Source of the DNA: Desulfuromonadaceae bacterium UBA2294
GTDB lineage: Bacteria; Desulfobacterota; Desulfuromonadia; Desulfuromonadales; UBA2294
Direction: 5' to 3'
NCBI GenBank assembly: GCA_002345625.1
Contig: DDWE01000152.1
Location: 1-9,433 of the forward strand
Length of the DNA: 9,433 bases
Shown here: positions 1 to 6,838 of the stretch, one piece after another
How positions within the stretch are numbered: position 1 is the stretch's first letter
Layout: every line of letters begins with the position of its first letter
The notes under the pieces: generated by a model
Told to the model about the DNA's origin: nothing
What the model saw: the letters and a program-made list of their open reading frames with translations, nothing else
Database searches by the model: none
Translations under genes and position numbers: made by a program

Positions 1-56
1 ATAATACTCTGCACCGGCAAATCGAGACGCTTCAACTTGGGATTAAGTTTAAACAT
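1..56 (-). CDS. Start of an unidentified gene, cut by the left window edge
   Basis: An ATG at 56-54 opens a frame of 18 codons without a stop before the window ends. It begins MFKLNPKLKRLDLPVQSI. It lies 14 nt after the stop of the PfkB kinase gene, on the same strand. The only ribosome-binding-site-like bases are a weak AGGG at about 72-69 that overlaps the kinase stop codon, with long spacing. I cannot assign a function from 18 residues; the charged, non-hydrophobic start argues against a signal peptide. The position suggests it is the next gene of the mtnP/PfkB transcription unit. It could be chance, since 18 open codons are not strong evidence. Confidence 0.5.
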   Translation of the reverse strand, partial: MFKLNPKLKRLDLPVQSI

Positions 57-70
57 TATTCTATTAGGCC

Positions 71-982
71 CTATGACAACGCATTGAAGTCGGTCAAAAG
101 CTTGACTTCGTGAAAACGGTCTTCAATCTGTTTGTAATCGAGGGTTTTGAGCCGATCCAGACTGAACGATTCGACTGTAAAAGAAGCCATAACGCTACCG
201 AAAACCACCGCTTGGCGCATGTTGGCCTCGGAGAGGTTCCGGGTCGATGCCAAATAACCGATGAAGCCCCCGGCAAAGGTATCGCCGGCACCGGTTGGAT
301 CGAACACGTCTTCAAGCGGATAGGCCGGTGCAACAAAAATTGAATGTTCAGTAAACATGATGACGCCATATTCACCACGTTTGACGACCAGAGTTTTCGG
401 ACCCATGGTGAGGATCGCTCGTGCCGCCTTGCGTAGATTCGACTCACCAGAGAGCTGACGAGCTTCTCCTTCATTGATAACCAGAATCTGGACGTGTCGC
501 AAGGTATTGAGGAGGGCCTCGCGTTTGCCTGAAATCCAGAAATTCATGGTATCACAGGCGATCAGTTGTGGATTGTGGACCTGCTTGAGAACCTCAAGCT
601 GAAGTTCTGGATCGATATTGGCCAGGAACACAAACTCCGAATCACGATAAGACTCGGGCAATTGGGGATTGAACGTTTCGAAGACATTGAGTCGGGTATC
701 AAGAGTATGGGCCTCATTGAGGTCATAACCGTAACGCCCTTTCCAGCGGAAGGTCTCACCTTCTGCCGTCTGTAGCCCCTGAAGATCGACACCACGTTCA
801 ACAAGGAGCTCTCGATGTTGCACGGGGAAATCGCTGCCGACGACGGCCACCAGACGGACATCCGTAAAGTAACTGGCAGAAGTCGAGAAATAAGTCGCCG
901 AGCCACCGAGGGCATCATCAACCTGCCCAAAGGGGGTTTCGATCGTATCAAATGCAACGGAACCAATAACCAGAATACTCAT
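71..982 (-). CDS. PfkB/ribokinase-family sugar or nucleoside kinase
   Basis: This cytoplasmic kinase of 303 residues should transfer phosphate from ATP to a hydroxyl of a sugar or nucleoside. Seen in the sequence: the N-terminal strand MSILVIGSVAFD, the substrate-side GG pair (26-27), the NEGE motif (170-173) and the family signature DPTGAGDTFAGGF (228-240), in which Asp234 is the expected catalytic base. The length is normal for the family. I chose ATG 982-980 because AGGAG at 995-991 stands 8 nt upstream; a GTG at 988-986 is in frame but only 2 nt from that site. It follows mtnP after 66 nt, with a possible promoter of its own in the gap. The neighbourhood hints at a purine-nucleoside or deoxysugar substrate, but no residue I can read fixes specificity. 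Family assignment is firm; substrate is unknown. Confidence 0.9.
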   Translation of the reverse strand: MSILVIGSVAFDTIETPFGQVDDALGGSATYFSTSASYFTDVRLVAVVGSDFPVQHRELLVERGVDLQGLQTAEGETFRWKGRYGYDLNEAHTLDTRLNVFETFNPQLPESYRDSEFVFLANIDPELQLEVLKQVHNPQLIACDTMNFWISGKREALLNTLRHVQILVINEGEARQLSGESNLRKAARAILTMGPKTLVVKRGEYGVIMFTEHSIFVAPAYPLEDVFDPTGAGDTFAGGFIGYLASTRNLSEANMRQAVVFGSVMASFTVESFSLDRLKTLDYKQIEDRFHEVKLLTDFNALS

Positions 983-1011
983 AAACACATCTCCTGCAGG
1001 TTTAATATTTT

Positions 1012-1040
1012 ATAATATATGTTTTTACGGGTAACAGCAA
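1012..1040 (-). promoter_or_regulatory. Possible sigma70-type promoter for the PfkB kinase gene
   Basis: Reading the minus strand, TTGCTG (1040-1035) is followed after 17 nt by TATTAT (1017-1012). The -10 matches the consensus at 5 of 6 positions and the -35 at 3 of 6. It lies in an unusually AT-rich intergenic stretch between the mtnP stop and the kinase start, with the start codon about 30 nt downstream of the -10. AT-rich DNA yields such matches by chance, so this is only a candidate; the kinase could simply be transcribed with mtnP. Confidence 0.35.
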
Positions 1041-1048
1041 TAACCGAC

Positions 1049-1909
1049 TCATGATTGAACATATTTACCGATAAGCAGATCAAGATCCTCACGGGCGGTT
1101 TCGGGAATAGTTGACGGATCGGTGATGACCGCGTACTGAAGTGCGGAACCGCAGGCACACGATCGCCCCTGGGAAACCTTTCTGGCGGCGGCAAGGATAA
1201 TCTGTCGGGCCATTACGACATTCTTGCGAATTGTCGCGACCACCGCCTCCACGGAGACATCATCATGCTCTGCGTGCCAGCAATCATAATCGGTCGCCAG
1301 CGCCACAGTTGCATAACAGATTTCTGCTTCGCGTGCCAGACGGGCTTCAGGAATATTGGTCATCCCAATGATATCCACGCCCCACGAACGGTAAATATTC
1401 GATTCGGCGCGAGTGGAGAAGTTCGGACCTTCGATGCAGATATAGGTGCCGCCTTTGTGCACTGTAGCGCCGGCGTTCTGAGCTGCGAGGTAGACCTGCT
1501 GTGCAAGGTCACCGCACACTGGATCGGCAAACTGGACATGACCGACAATGCCGTTTCCGAAAAAAGTCGAAGCACGTTTACCTTGGGTACGGTCAAAAAA
1601 CTGGTCCGGAATCACAATATGTCCGGGAACAATCTCTTCGCGCATACTCCCGACGGCAGAGACCGAAATGATACGCTCAACGCCCAATTTCTTCATGCCA
1701 TAAATGTTGGCCCGATAGTTAACTTCCGACGGTGTGAAGCGATGGCCACGTCCGTGACGCGGGAGAAAAACCATCTTGACTCCGTCAAGCATGCCGGTCA
1801 CGTAGGCGTCAGATGGCTCCCCGAACGGGGTCGCAACCCGCACCGTCTGCACATCAGTCAACTCCTCAATTTCATAAAGACCACTTCCGCCGATAACACC
1901 GATAACCAT
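1049..1909 (-). CDS. mtnP: 5'-methylthioadenosine phosphorylase
   Basis: This cytoplasmic enzyme splits 5'-methylthioadenosine with phosphate into adenine and 5-methylthioribose-1-phosphate, in methionine and purine salvage. The 286 residues are close to the length of human MTAP (283) and follow it throughout: phosphate-binding GGSG (7-10) and RHGRGH (51-56), SEVNYRANI (61-69), GPNFSTRAES (161-170), the MTNIPEA segment (183-189) and TDYDCW (206-211). The two Asp of the last motif (207, 209) are the adenine-binding pair that separates MTA phosphorylases from 6-oxopurine enzymes, so I favour MTA over methylthioinosine. A Cys-Ala-Cys near the C-terminus (251-253) resembles a feature of many prokaryotic members. 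The start at 1909-1907 has AAAGGA 7 nt upstream. It lies 40 nt after rlmN, probably co-transcribed. Known MTAPs can also act on 5'-deoxyadenosine. Confidence 0.95.
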   Translation of the reverse strand: MVIGVIGGSGLYEIEELTDVQTVRVATPFGEPSDAYVTGMLDGVKMVFLPRHGRGHRFTPSEVNYRANIYGMKKLGVERIISVSAVGSMREEIVPGHIVIPDQFFDRTQGKRASTFFGNGIVGHVQFADPVCGDLAQQVYLAAQNAGATVHKGGTYICIEGPNFSTRAESNIYRSWGVDIIGMTNIPEARLAREAEICYATVALATDYDCWHAEHDDVSVEAVVATIRKNVVMARQIILAAARKVSQGRSCACGSALQYAVITDPSTIPETAREDLDLLIGKYVQS

Positions 1910-1949
1910 TTCATATTCCTTTCAACAAATTCCTTGTTATTTCGTGAGT

Positions 1950-2990
1950 TTAATCTGTAAAACCGGATTTATCAAGTCGCCCTTTAAGTTGACCACAGGC
2001 AGCCGAGATATCCTGGCCTTTACTTGCACGACGGATGGCAACGATATCGCGACTGAGCAGGTACTTCTGAAATGCCTCGACGGTCGCGGCCAAAGGGGCT
2101 GCAAACCTGGAACCCGAATGCTCATTATAGGGAATCAGATTCACCTTTGCGCGCACGCCATGCAGCAGACGCACCAGTCGTTTCGCATCGTCGAGACTGT
2201 CATTGACGTCTCGAATGAGAATATATTCAAAGGTAATGCGCTGCTGGGGGCGTAAAGGAAAATCACGACACGCCGCCATCAACTGCGCCAGTGGATAGCG
2301 CCGGTTGACCGGCATCAGCCTGTCACGAACGACATCGGTTGTGGCATTCAGAGACACCGCCAGATTCACCTTGATTCGCCGACCAAGCTCAAGCATTTCC
2401 GGTACCAGCCCACAGGTCGACAAGGTCACCTTGCGTGAGCTGAAATTGAGTCCGGCCTCGGCATAAAGAATCTGCAGGGCGTCGACAACATGATCAAGGT
2501 TATGTAGTGGCTCACCCATCCCCATCAGGACGATATTGTTGATTGGGCCGTCCTTCAGCGCCGCACAGACCTGATTAACAATCTCAGCTGTACTCAGGTT
2601 GCGGGTCAACCCGAACTGGCCGGTCAGGCAAAAATCGCACTGCATGGCACAACCGACCTGGGCGGAGATACAGAGAGTCGTCCGCCCGGACTCCATCGGA
2701 ATCCGAACCGTCTCGATCGACTCGCCGTCTTTTAGACGAAATAAGTATTTCCGGGTACCGTCACTGCTGGTTTCAACATGTTCCGGTGACCAGTCCGAGA
2801 CAAACGCCCGTTGAGAAAGATCATCACGCAGCGTTCCGGCAAGATCTGTCATCGACGCAAAATCGGTCACACCACGTTTGTACACCCAACGCAGGATCTG
2901 GCCGGCACGGAACTTTTCCTTCCCCAAACCAGCCAGAAAATCGACCAGCCCTTCCGGTGTCAAGTCCCTGATGTCGATCTTCTCTTCCAT
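1950..2990 (-). CDS. rlmN: Dual-specificity RNA methyltransferase RlmN (radical SAM)
   Basis: RlmN methylates C2 of adenine 2503 in 23S rRNA and A37 of some tRNAs, using two SAM molecules and a [4Fe-4S] cluster. The radical-SAM motif Cys-x3-Cys-x2-Cys is at 114, 118 and 121. It is preceded by the conserved LCISAQVGC (106-114) and followed by MGMGEPLHN (156-164). The methyl-carrying Cys is 332, in the C-terminal segment DISAACGQL (327-335). A complete frame extends upstream to 3044, but I place the start at ATG 2990-2988: AGGA lies 5 nt upstream, the 346-residue product has the usual family length, and the longer form would have to read through the ndk terminator hairpin. No convincing promoter fits between that terminator and this gene. 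The reaction releases 5'-deoxyadenosine, a possible substrate for the product of the downstream mtnP. Confidence 0.96.
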   Translation of the reverse strand: MEEKIDIRDLTPEGLVDFLAGLGKEKFRAGQILRWVYKRGVTDFASMTDLAGTLRDDLSQRAFVSDWSPEHVETSSDGTRKYLFRLKDGESIETVRIPMESGRTTLCISAQVGCAMQCDFCLTGQFGLTRNLSTAEIVNQVCAALKDGPINNIVLMGMGEPLHNLDHVVDALQILYAEAGLNFSSRKVTLSTCGLVPEMLELGRRIKVNLAVSLNATTDVVRDRLMPVNRRYPLAQLMAACRDFPLRPQQRITFEYILIRDVNDSLDDAKRLVRLLHGVRAKVNLIPYNEHSGSRFAAPLAATVEAFQKYLLSRDIVAIRRASKGQDISAACGQLKGRLDKSGFTD

Positions 2991-3003
2991 TTGCGTCCTA
3001 ACT

Positions 3004-3037
3004 AAAAAAGAGTCCCCCGGTACCGACCGGGGGACTC
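3004..3037 (-). terminator. Strong intrinsic terminator after ndk
   Basis: On the minus strand an 11-bp perfect stem (GAGTCCCCCGG at 3037-3027 paired with CCGGGGGACTC at 3020-3010), with a 6-nt loop, is followed at once by six T (3009-3004). This is a textbook Rho-independent terminator. It sits 32 nt after the ndk stop codon, so it should end most ndk transcripts. The T-tract ends only 4 nt before the rlmN ribosome binding site, so any rlmN message made from upstream must read through it. Confidence 0.93.
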
Positions 3038-3068
3038 CAGACACTATCCTGTCTTTGACCGCGGTCTC

Positions 3069-3482
3069 CTAGAGCAGTTCAAGCCCGGAGAAGAAGTACG
3101 GGATTTCAAATGCTGCTGTTTCCGGTGCATCAGAGCCATGGGTGGCATTCTCACCGATAGATGTACCAAACTCTTTGCGCATGGTCCCGTCAGCAGCTTC
3201 GGCCGGGTTGGTTGCACCCATCAGGTCGCGCCATTTTTTGATGGCGCCAGCGGCCTCCAGCACCATGACGACACAGGGTCCGCTGCTCATGAAATCGGTC
3301 AACTCACCGAAGAACGGCCGAGCCTTGTGGACATAGTAAAAACCCTCGGCTTCGACTTTACTCATGTAAAGTTTTTTCAGGCCGACGACCTTGAAGCCCT
3401 CAGCATAAATGCGGGTCAGGATCTTACCGGCATGGCCTGCGGCGAAGGCATCGGGCTTAACAATGGCAAACGTTCTTTCCAT
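3069..3482 (-). CDS. ndk: Nucleoside diphosphate kinase
   Basis: Ndk moves the gamma-phosphate of a nucleoside triphosphate, usually ATP, to other (d)NDPs through a phosphohistidine, balancing the cytoplasmic NTP pools. The 137 residues cover the whole fold. Visible are the N-terminal FAIVKPDAF (5-13), the nucleotide-binding stretch GTMRKEFG (99-106) and the active-site NATHGSD (112-118) with catalytic His115. The frame is open further upstream to 3539, but ATG 3482-3480 has a strong AAGGAG (3496-3491) 8 nt upstream and starts exactly where the family begins. It appears to be a single-gene unit: its own promoter lies in the 83-bp gap after the ZIP gene, and a strong terminator follows 32 nt after the stop. 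Confidence 0.97.
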   Translation of the reverse strand: MERTFAIVKPDAFAAGHAGKILTRIYAEGFKVVGLKKLYMSKVEAEGFYYVHKARPFFGELTDFMSSGPCVVMVLEAAGAIKKWRDLMGATNPAEAADGTMRKEFGTSIGENATHGSDAPETAAFEIPYFFSGLELL

Positions 3483-3523
3483 AATAAAATCTCCTTGTCG
3501 ATTCGGTCGGTGTAAAGCGCAGA

Positions 3524-3552
3524 TTGATAACACTGCCACACGGAAAAGTCAA
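3524..3552 (-). promoter_or_regulatory. Probable sigma70-type promoter of ndk
   Basis: On the minus strand TTGACT (3552-3547, 5 of 6 consensus) is followed after 17 nt by TATCAA (3529-3524, 4 of 6). It lies wholly in the gap between the ZIP-transporter stop and the ndk ribosome binding site, with an expected transcript start near 3517 and a leader of about 35 nt. I see no terminator for the upstream operon here, so ndk may also receive read-through. Confidence 0.6.
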
Positions 3553-3565
3553 GAAACAGTGCAGG

Positions 3566-4381
3566 TCAACCGAGTGCGACATCGAGCAGCATCATCACCG
3601 CAAAACCGATCATGGTCCCCATGGTTGCCAGGTCGCCGTTCTGCCCGGCTTGAGATTCGGGAATCACCTCTTCAACGACAACAAAGATCATTGCGCCGGC
3701 AGCAAAACTCAGGGCATAAGGCAGCAACGGCTGGACATAAACCACCAGAACGGCACCGAGCACACCGGCAATAACTTCCACGACGCCACTGAGCTGACCA
3801 ATCCAGAAACTCTTGAACTGCCCCATGCCGTCCCGACGTAAAGGGGCGGCTACGGCAAGGCCCTCAGGAAAGTTCTGAATCCCGATCCCCAGAGCCAGAA
3901 CCGCCGCTCCGGTCAAGGTTGCGGACGGATTATCAGTCCCCAGAGCACCGAACGCGACACCAACAGCGAACCCTTCCGGTATATTGTGCAGGGTAATGGC
4001 GAGAACCAGAAGGGTGCTGCGACGCCAGCTGGTCGAGAGCCCTTCTGCCTCCGAGAGGGGGGCATTTAAATGCAGGTGAGGCAGGACCCGATCAATCAGA
4101 CGCAGGACAATCGCCCCGCCTAGAAAGCCGGTGACGGCCGGAAACCATGCGCCAATCGGGTGATCTGCGGACATATCGATGGCAGGGGCCAACAGTGACC
4201 AGTAACTGGCTGCAATCATCACCCCGGCGGCAAAACCGAGCATGACATCGAGCAGTCGCCGATCAAAATCACGCCGCACGAAAATAACAGCCGCACCGCA
4301 AGCTGTCATCGCCCAGGTGAAGCAAGTTGCGAGGAACGCCTGCCCGACGGCGGGCATCTGTACAAACCAATCGGGCAACAT
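3566..4381 (-). CDS. ZIP-family (GufA-like) divalent metal transporter
   Basis: A polytopic inner-membrane protein of 271 residues, expected to carry Zn(2+) or related divalent metals into the cytoplasm. About eight hydrophobic segments can be seen, near residues 12-34, 43-64, 77-95, 122-144, 155-177, 194-215, 219-237 and 251-270. The ZIP metal-site motifs are both present: HNIPEG (132-137) in the fourth segment and QNFPEG (169-174) in the fifth. A short HLH (102-104) lies in the loop before the fourth segment, where ZIP proteins often carry His residues. I chose ATG 4381-4379 because GAGGA (4391-4387) sits 5 nt upstream; an in-frame GTG at 4393 would place this site inside the coding region. 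It starts 8 nt after the rdgB stop, so it is last in the amidase-rph-rdgB operon. Metal specificity cannot be read from the sequence. Confidence 0.9.
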   Translation of the reverse strand: MLPDWFVQMPAVGQAFLATCFTWAMTACGAAVIFVRRDFDRRLLDVMLGFAAGVMIAASYWSLLAPAIDMSADHPIGAWFPAVTGFLGGAIVLRLIDRVLPHLHLNAPLSEAEGLSTSWRRSTLLVLAITLHNIPEGFAVGVAFGALGTDNPSATLTGAAVLALGIGIQNFPEGLAVAAPLRRDGMGQFKSFWIGQLSGVVEVIAGVLGAVLVVYVQPLLPYALSFAAGAMIFVVVEEVIPESQAGQNGDLATMGTMIGFAVMMLLDVALG

Positions 4382-4389
4382 AAGAATCC

Positions 4390-4995
4390 TCACGAAAGGG
4401 TCGGCAACGTATCCGTCAGATAGGAAAGGAACTGTTTGAGAGCGGTGCCACGATGACTGATCCGGTTTTTAATCTCCAGAGGCAATTCGGCCAGAGTCTG
4501 GCCATATTCGCGGACTAGAAACAAAGGGTCGTACCCAAACCCTTCATCGCCACGAACGGAAGAAAGGAGCACCCCACTCAGTTGGCCATTGAAGCGAGCC
4601 AGAATCCGGCCCGGTAGTGCCAGGACCATAACGCAATGGAATTCGGCCTGACGCTGATCCACGGCAATCGTGGCGATTTGCGAGAGCAGTTTGCGGTTGT
4701 TATCAACATCCGTCGCCATCGGGCCAGCATAGCGCGCTGAATGGACACCGGGTGCCCCCCCCAGCGCCGGCACAACCAGGCCGGAATCATCAGCCAGGGT
4801 CAAACTGCCGGTGAAAGCAGCCAGCGTCAGAGCTTTTTTTTCCGCATTTGCCAAAAACGTGTCACCATCCTCGACAACGTCAGGAGCGGCCGGATACTGA
4901 TCGAGGCCGACGACATTGACCGGTGCATCCTTCAGTAACGCAATTATTTCGCGCAGCTTCCCCTGATTGCGGGTCGCAATCACCAGGTTGGTCAT
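4390..4995 (-). CDS. rdgB: dITP/XTP pyrophosphatase (RdgB/HAM1 family)
   Basis: This house-cleaning enzyme hydrolyses dITP, ITP and XTP to monophosphates, keeping deaminated purines out of DNA and RNA. The 201 residues match the family length. Motifs in order: TRNQGK (8-13) for phosphate binding, ADDSGL (68-73) with catalytic or metal-binding Asp, LGGAPGVHSARYAG (78-91), GFGYDPLF (152-159) and the base-recognition SHRG (180-183). ATG 4995-4993 overlaps the rph stop as ATGA. There is almost no ribosome binding site before it, so translation is probably coupled to rph. The upstream extension to 5040 lacks family similarity. The pairing of rph and rdgB is common in bacteria. Odd detail: the coding strand carries an A8 run (4841-4834) and a G8 run (4762-4755) about 70 nt apart. 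Confidence 0.96.
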   Translation of the reverse strand: MTNLVIATRNQGKLREIIALLKDAPVNVVGLDQYPAAPDVVEDGDTFLANAEKKALTLAAFTGSLTLADDSGLVVPALGGAPGVHSARYAGPMATDVDNNRKLLSQIATIAVDQRQAEFHCVMVLALPGRILARFNGQLSGVLLSSVRGDEGFGYDPLFLVREYGQTLAELPLEIKNRISHRGTALKQFLSYLTDTLPTLS

Positions 4996-5726
4996 GACGA
5001 AGCCAGACAGATCTGCTGCAGGCGTTTTAATTCCTGACACCCCAGCATGGCAAGCCGGCGCATGGCATCCATTTCATCCAGGGTAAAAGGGGCCTCTTCT
5101 GCAGTCCCCTGCACTTCAACGAATCGACCGTCACCGGTCATAACAAAATTCATATCAACCGCAGCCCGGGAATCCTCACTGTAATCGAGATCCAGCATTG
5201 GTACCCCGTCGACGATTCCAACACTGATCGCCGCGACACTGTCGAGCAAAAGAGACTGGCTCAAACGCTTCTCCGCGAGAAGACGGTCAATAGCGTCGGA
5301 AAGTGCCACGTAGGCTCCGGTGATCGAGGCCGTGCGGGTCCCGCCATCGGCTTGTAAAACATCACAGTCGATCAGGATGGAGCGTTCGCCCAGTCGCTCA
5401 AGGTCGACGATGGCCCGCAGGGAGCGACCAATCAAACGCTGAATCTCATGGGTCCGGCCACCAACCTTGCCCCGGATCGATTCGCGGGCATTACGCTGAT
5501 GGGTCGCACGGGGGAGCATTGCATATTCCGCTGTGACCCACCCCTTCCCTTTACCGCGGAGAAAAGGAGGAACTGTCTCTTCAATCGTGGCGGTGCACAA
5601 AACGCGTGTCCCACCAAATGAGACCAGAACCGACCCTTCGGCGTGACAGGTAAACCCTCTCTCGAAAAGAATCGGGCGCAGGGTTGAACCTGAACGACCG
5701 TCATGTCGTTTTAATTCTGTCGTCAT
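4992..5726 (-). CDS. rph: Ribonuclease PH
   Basis: RNase PH is a phosphorolytic 3'-to-5' exoribonuclease that trims the 3' ends of tRNA precursors and other RNAs; it works as a hexamer in the cytoplasm. The 244 residues are full length. Signature segments: GWVTAEYAMLPRAT (62-75), GGRTHEIQRLIGRSLRA (89-105), DCDVLQADGGTRTASITGAY (120-139) including the phosphate-binding GTR, DLDYSEDSRAAVDMN (179-193) and EVQGTAEEAPF (204-214). ATG 5726-5724 has AGGAG ending 4 nt upstream and overlaps the stop of the amidase gene as ATGA, which suggests translational coupling. Its own stop overlaps the rdgB start in the same way. No essential segment is missing, unlike the truncated rph of some E. coli K-12 strains. 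Confidence 0.97.
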   Translation of the reverse strand: MTTELKRHDGRSGSTLRPILFERGFTCHAEGSVLVSFGGTRVLCTATIEETVPPFLRGKGKGWVTAEYAMLPRATHQRNARESIRGKVGGRTHEIQRLIGRSLRAIVDLERLGERSILIDCDVLQADGGTRTASITGAYVALSDAIDRLLAEKRLSQSLLLDSVAAISVGIVDGVPMLDLDYSEDSRAAVDMNFVMTGDGRFVEVQGTAEEAPFTLDEMDAMRRLAMLGCQELKRLQQICLASS

Positions 5727-6793
5727 AAATCTCCTGATTTCTGGCGTTTTTCACCGAATTTCTTTAAACCTGCAAACAGTGCCGCAGCAAAACGCTGCTG
5801 CCCCTCTGCAGCATCAAGGATTGGCCGGTCATCGGGATTGGTCAAAAAACCCGCTTCGACCAAAACCGTTGGCAAATCACCCTGCCCCATGGGCAGAAGC
5901 GGAGCCGACAGAATACCCTGGACGACAAAACCAGCCTGCGTTAATGCTGCCGATAGTATTTCAGCAAGTTTTTGACTTTCATCGACAGACGCCGGAGTAT
6001 CCTCGTTGAGTTCTATAGGCCGCACATAAAGGAAAACCCCCTGTGCCTGTAACCCGAACGAGGATTGTGCATGCAAAAGCAGCAGCGCATCGACATCAGG
6101 TTGCGCGGCGGTGCGAAAACGATCCTCGAGACCAAGACCATAATCTGCGTCCCGGGTCAGATAGACCGGGATACCAAGTTCCATTTTCACCTGCTTTTGC
6201 AGATGTTGAGCCAGAGCCAGGGTGACATCTTTCTCCTTGACTCCATTCAGGCCAATCGATCCTGGATCCTGGCCACCGTGACCGGGGTCCAGAGCAATGG
6301 CGCGAAGTTGTGGCGCATCGTTCGGCTTCTCTTTCCGCAACAGAAAAGAGAACAGACGATCCATGGCCGAGGACTCATCAACGGGGGGCGAGACTCCGGG
6401 GTTGAGGTCTCGGTAAATAACGCGTACGTCAGCAAGGGGGATCAGGTGCTTACGAATGAAATCATCGGAAACCCGCAGGCGTCCATCGATAAAACGAGGC
6501 TTCTGCGCCAAGAGCTCAAACGACCCACCTTGCCTTAAAAAACGGCTACCGGGAGAGATCAGAGCCGTCCCGAATGCACCCTCAATGCGGTAGACATGTT
6601 CGACAGCGTTCCAGGTACCAGTCAACCGAAGGGGGGGCAACAGGTCATCAATGGCCACATAAGCCATGCCATCACGATGGTACACCTCGTCAATGACTGT
6701 AACCGGATCACCTTCAAGGGCAATTTCAACGGCAGCCAGTACCGAAACGGCGCCAAGCAGACCAAGGACCATACTCAGGATAAAAATACGCAT
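5723..6793 (-). CDS. Secreted N-acetylmuramoyl-L-alanine amidase (Amidase_3)
   Basis: A zinc-dependent peptidoglycan hydrolase that cuts the bond between N-acetylmuramic acid and the stem peptide, acting in the periplasm. Residues 1-21 look like a Sec signal peptide, with a hydrophobic core around 4-20 and likely cleavage near Ala20/Ala21. Residues about 30-130 resemble the copper-amine-oxidase-like N-terminal domain found on many envelope hydrolases. The catalytic domain fills about 164-346: DPGHGG (169-174) with zinc ligand His172, zinc ligand Glu187 in GVKEKD, zinc ligand His241 in LLLHAQSS, and catalytic Glu313 in VLVEAGFLTNP. ATG 6793-6791 has GAGGG 5 nt upstream; longer in-frame starts at 6805 and 6823 lack a site, and the latter falls inside the promoter dyad. 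First gene of the operon with rph, rdgB and the ZIP gene. I cannot say whether it is an AmiC-type division amidase. Confidence 0.93.
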   Translation of the reverse strand: MRIFILSMVLGLLGAVSVLAAVEIALEGDPVTVIDEVYHRDGMAYVAIDDLLPPLRLTGTWNAVEHVYRIEGAFGTALISPGSRFLRQGGSFELLAQKPRFIDGRLRVSDDFIRKHLIPLADVRVIYRDLNPGVSPPVDESSAMDRLFSFLLRKEKPNDAPQLRAIALDPGHGGQDPGSIGLNGVKEKDVTLALAQHLQKQVKMELGIPVYLTRDADYGLGLEDRFRTAAQPDVDALLLLHAQSSFGLQAQGVFLYVRPIELNEDTPASVDESQKLAEILSAALTQAGFVVQGILSAPLLPMGQGDLPTVLVEAGFLTNPDDRPILDAAEGQQRFAAALFAGLKKFGEKRQKSGDL

Positions 6794-6817
6794 TGAAACC
6801 CTCATATGGGGAAAAGA

Positions 6818-6838
6818 TGTCACGGTTATACCGTGACA
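6818..6838. promoter_or_regulatory. Perfect dyad centred on the -10 box: candidate operator
   Basis: Arms TGTCACGGT (6818-6826) and ACCGTGACA (6830-6838) are perfect inverted repeats around a 3-nt centre. The dyad covers the whole -10 element and the expected transcript start of the amidase-operon promoter, where a dimeric repressor would block RNA polymerase. As RNA it could instead fold as a 9-bp hairpin on transcripts coming from the DHH gene. In the minus direction it is followed by TCTTTTCC, which is a poor but possible terminator tract. I favour an operator, perhaps with a second role ending upstream transcripts; the regulator cannot be named. Confidence 0.6.

Noticed and set aside
1924..1938. 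AACAA/TTGTT inverted repeat before mtnP
   Set aside because: A 5-bp stem made almost only of A-T pairs with no T-tract is too weak to call a terminator or operator.
1265..1960. Long open frame of 231 codons on the plus strand opposite mtnP
   Set aside because: It runs antisense to a clear mtnP, has no recognisable domain and no good ribosome binding site, and looks like a by-product of codon bias in the real gene.
2991..3044. Longer rlmN start at 3044
   Set aside because: The extra residues would be encoded by the ndk terminator hairpin and do not fit the family; ATG 2990 has a proper AGGA site.
6818..6838. Dyad before the amidase gene read only as an intrinsic terminator
   Set aside because: The following tract TCTTTTCC is poor and the dyad coincides exactly with the -10 box of a strong promoter, so an operator role is the better first reading.
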